The notes beneath the pieces are model-generated. The model was not told the origin of the DNA. It searched no databases and was given only the letters and a program-made list of their open reading frames with translations. Positions 61,863-64,000 of a DNA stretch of 64,000 bases are shown piece after piece (the first letter of the stretch is position 1; each line of letters starts with the position of its first letter). The DNA is taken from contig NZ_FUYZ01000007.1 of the NCBI RefSeq assembly GCF_900167905.1, forward strand, positions 109,387 through 173,386, in the 5' to 3' direction. Position numbers and translations under genes: made by a program. The stretch is from Soonwooa buanensis. Its GTDB lineage: Bacteria; Bacteroidota; Bacteroidia; Flavobacteriales; Weeksellaceae.

Positions 61863-62426
61863 TTATTTTATTTGAGCCCTAATTCTGCTTAAGCTAACTT
61901 GTGTAATGCCAAGATATGAAGCAATATGCCGAAGTGCAGCGCGTTGCAGCAAGTTGGGATGTTGAGCCAGCAATTCCAAATACCGATCTTTAGCTTGCAT
62001 CGAAATTCTCGTTATCAGTCGACGTTCCGTAGCTACAAGCTCTTTTTCAGCAAGTATACGACCCCAGTTTGCAATTTCTTTATATTCTTTATAAAGCTTT
62101 TGAAGTTTAATAATTTCGATTTTATATAACGAACAATCTTCTAGCAGCTCAATGTTTTCGTAGTTTTTCTTGTTATAGACGTAGCTATTCATCGGAATTA
62201 TAGGTTGACCTTCTGTACCAAACCAAAAAGTAACTTCCTGACCCTCGAAATCTGTAAAAGCCCTCACCAAACCATTTTTCACAAAGTAGAGATGCTTTTC
62301 GGTTTTATCAGCAGATAATATAATAGTGCCTTTTTGTAAGTCTAAATGCTCAAAGTGTTGGCACATCAATTTATTGATGTCTGCCGACAGAGGACATATA
62401 TTATTAATAATATTATTGAGTTCCAT
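61863..62426 (-). CDS. Crp/Fnr-family transcriptional regulator
   Basis: The protein has 187 residues. A cyclic-nucleotide-binding-like domain (about 20-115, with LDLQKGTIILSADKTEKHLYFVKNGLVRAFTDFEGQEVTFWF) is followed by a dimer helix and a C-terminal HTH (LRHIASYLGITQVSLSRIRAQI). The PRxR-type nucleotide-binding residues of Crp are not visible, so the ligand may differ. Similar Bacteroidota proteins often regulate adjacent exporters. The SMR gene lies 65 bp downstream on the same strand and may be co-transcribed or controlled by it. Confidence 0.85.
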   Translation of the reverse strand: MELNNIINNICPLSADINKLMCQHFEHLDLQKGTIILSADKTEKHLYFVKNGLVRAFTDFEGQEVTFWFGTEGQPIIPMNSYVYNKKNYENIELLEDCSLYKIEIIKLQKLYKEYKEIANWGRILAEKELVATERRLITRISMQAKDRYLELLAQHPNLLQRAALRHIASYLGITQVSLSRIRAQIK

Positions 62427-62499
62427 GTCTATTAATTCTACATACGAATCTAAGCATAAAAATTATTTTGGCAATCCTCGCACCTTTCTGAGTCTTTGC

Positions 62500-62625
62500 T
62501 AGCTCGGTCGGGCTGTCCGCTGTATCTTGGAAGCTTCGCTCGGTCGTCTATGTTACGTTGCTCCTTCGTCGCGCCGTAACACCGTCGCCTCGCTCCGCTC
62601 CAAGGATGCCGCTTCCATCCCTATT
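62500..62625. repeat. GC-rich intergenic element with nested hairpins
   Basis: This patch is much richer in G+C than its surroundings. Nested arms are visible: CTTGGA (62526-62531) with TCCAAG (62599-62604), and inside it TGTTACG (62551-62557) with CGTAACA (62575-62581). It carries the same GAGCGAAGC word (on the minus strand) as the hairpin at 1345-1388. It is probably a dispersed repeat of this genome. Confidence 0.55.
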
Positions 62626-62661
62626 GCGAATGGTGGATAGTTATCCGATTTATGATTTTTA

Positions 62662-62752
62662 ATTAAGAATTAAGAATTAAGAATTAAGAATTAAGAATTA
62701 TGAATTATGAATTATGAATTATGAATTATGAATTATGAATTATGAATTATGT
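62662..62752. repeat. heptanucleotide tandem array, ATTAAGA x5 then ATTATGA x7
   Basis: Five perfect copies of ATTAAGA (62662-62696) are followed by seven perfect copies of ATTATGA (62697-62745) and a partial copy. The switch of one base between the two blocks is clean. It lies in the non-coding region before the rRNA operon. Confidence 0.95.
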
Positions 62753-62784
62753 TTTGCATTATATGAAACTAATTTCAATTAAAT

Positions 62785-63160
62785 CTTTTGTTCCCTTTTG
62801 TGGTTAACTCATCTCTTCAAATAAATTTTGTTTTCCCTAAGTAAGCTTGCGTCTTGGTTTTCCTTAAAATAGGAGAGATAATTAAAAGCCTTTGTTTAGC
62901 CTTGCGATTAAATTGATATTTTTATTTAGTTTGTCATTCAAGCGAAGCGAAGAAACCTAACGAAGTGGTTCGACGAAGTCAATCTCGTGCCTCAACTTTC
63001 TTCAAATAAGAAATCCCAGTTGAACCTTTTGTTTGCTTTTGTGGTTAGTCTAAAATTTAAAAAGCAAAACAACTTAGTTTTACCAAAGTAAGCTTGCGCC
63101 TTAGTTTTCCTTAAAGTAGGAAAGATAATTAAAAGCCTTTGTTTAGCCTTGCGATAAATT
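62785..63160. repeat. imperfect direct duplication of about 130 bp
   Basis: Two copies, about 62785-62910 and 63025-63155, share long blocks: CTTTTGTGGTTA, AAGTAAGCTTGCG, GTTTTCCTTAAA and AGATAATTAAAAGCCTTTG, followed by TTTAGCCTTGCGAT. Between them lies another purine-rich GCGAAGCGAAG word at about 62943. No reading frame is conserved between the copies. Confidence 0.75.
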
Positions 63161-63306
63161 CTCTTTTGATTATTAAGTATAAAGCCACATGCGAAATTCC
63201 CGTTTCCTTTTTTAACTAAACTTAAAACAAAAGAAACATCAAACCAAAATAAACGATCCTGACACCAAGCGAGTTAAGATTAAATTAAGAAATAGTTTAC
63301 AAAAAG

Positions 63307-63339
63307 TTTGGATTGGTAGGAGTAAAGAAACTACTTTTG
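63307..63339 (+). promoter_or_regulatory. rRNA operon promoter P1
   Basis: The -33 TTTG (63307-63310) and -7 TACTTTTG (63332-63339) are 21 nt apart. The sequence after the -7 box, GCACTCGCAAATC, is repeated at P2 and P3. Confidence 0.8.
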
Positions 63340-63444
63340 CACTCGCAAATCAGAAGTGGTGAGCAGCGCAGAAGTTACTATAAACAAATAAAAGGAATAC
63401 ACTACAATGTGAATTCGGGTTACGAAAAAAAACTTGAAAAAACA

Positions 63445-63476
63445 TTTGTGAGATTCGGAAAAAGTTTTTAGTTTTG
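63445..63476 (+). promoter_or_regulatory. rRNA operon promoter P2
   Basis: The -33 TTTG (63445-63448) and -7 TAGTTTTG (63469-63476) are 20 nt apart. It is followed by the same GCACTCGCAAATC initial transcribed sequence as P1. Confidence 0.8.
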
Positions 63477-63582
63477 CACTCGCAAATCAGAAATGACAAG
63501 CAGCGCAGGAGATATTTAGAAATAAGGATTTAATATTCGGAAGGGTGTTTTGGAGGGTTTGAAAAAAAAAACATTAAAAACA

Positions 63583-63614
63583 TTTGTGGGTATTAAAATT
63601 TTTAATTACTTTTG
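63583..63614 (+). promoter_or_regulatory. rRNA operon promoter P3
   Basis: The -33 TTTG (63583-63586) and -7 TACTTTTG (63607-63614) are 20 nt apart. It is the closest promoter to the 16S gene, about 155 nt upstream of its 5' end, and again has GCACTCGCAAATC. Confidence 0.85.
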
Positions 63615-63770
63615 CACTCGCAAATCGGCAGACAGATGACAGAATTTAGAGAAGCCGAGGACGCGAACAGAAAAGAGATCATTGACATAAATAATATAAC
63701 AACCAAGTAAGGAAAAAAAACCAAAGCGTCAATTTTAAATTGAGCAAGAGTTTAAGGATTAAACAAACAT

Positions 63771-64000
<230 letters not shown>

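Noticed and set aside
62662..62752. CRISPR array
   Set aside because: The repeat unit is 7 bp with no spacers; it is a simple tandem repeat.

Overview
The window looks like chromosomal DNA from a Bacteroidota species of class Flavobacteriia, most likely the Weeksellaceae / Chryseobacterium group. The reasons are: AT-rich DNA; many -7 promoter boxes of the TAnnTTTG type; five proteins with type IX secretion (T9SS) sorting tails of the YPNP...KK kind; the flavobacterial order nusB - DUF1573 - yajC; and a 16S rRNA gene that starts at the right edge. The family placement is from memory of 16S and gene content, not from a search.

Layout. 0.2-3.4 kb: nucleoid-associated protein, secreted TPR protein, J-domain/KTSC protein and a small toxin-antitoxin-like pair. 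3.4-8.8 kb: dnaK, a TPR/LuxR-type sensor-regulator and a T9SS cargo protein. 9.5-20.8 kb is the accessory region. Two cassettes of a giant secreted multidomain protein plus a 182-residue secreted partner face each other. They share near-identical 3' ends and enclose three small helix-turn-helix genes. The left giant gene carries a frameshift. 21.5-24.5 kb: polyphosphate kinase and exopolyphosphatase. 24.6-39.3 kb: fucosidase, flavin oxidoreductase, flotillin/NfeD, rpoN, nusB-DUF1573-yajC, an ECF sigma factor with an overlapping membrane gene, MscS, a secreted metalloprotease and sucC. 39.4-50.9 kb: a YCF48-like T9SS protein, HMG-CoA reductase with two small membrane genes (one of only 54 codons), an MFS transporter, YceI, a DODA-type dioxygenase, hutH and uvrC. 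50.9-60.7 kb: a five-gene LemA/GIDE membrane operon and two tandem ELWxxDGT-repeat T9SS proteins. 60.9-62.4 kb: a PepSY-like protein, an SMR exporter and a Crp/Fnr regulator. 62.4-64 kb: a repeat-rich intergenic region with three stacked rRNA promoters and the first ~230 nt of 16S rRNA.

The strongest candidate for an undescribed system is the 9.5-20.8 kb inverted locus. Both giant proteins end in a ~100-residue module (LES...KGF/V..RMT...GMMVYDT...W). The 182-residue partner carries two copies of a related module, which suggests a surface-assembly pair. The inverted repeats could recombine and flip the regulator block. Other items worth a look: a CIRCE-like operator over the start of the J-domain gene, a 12-9-12 inverted repeat in front of dnaK, a probable small RNA at 60.9 kb, a possibly leaderless uvrC, and a heptanucleotide array beside the rRNA operon.
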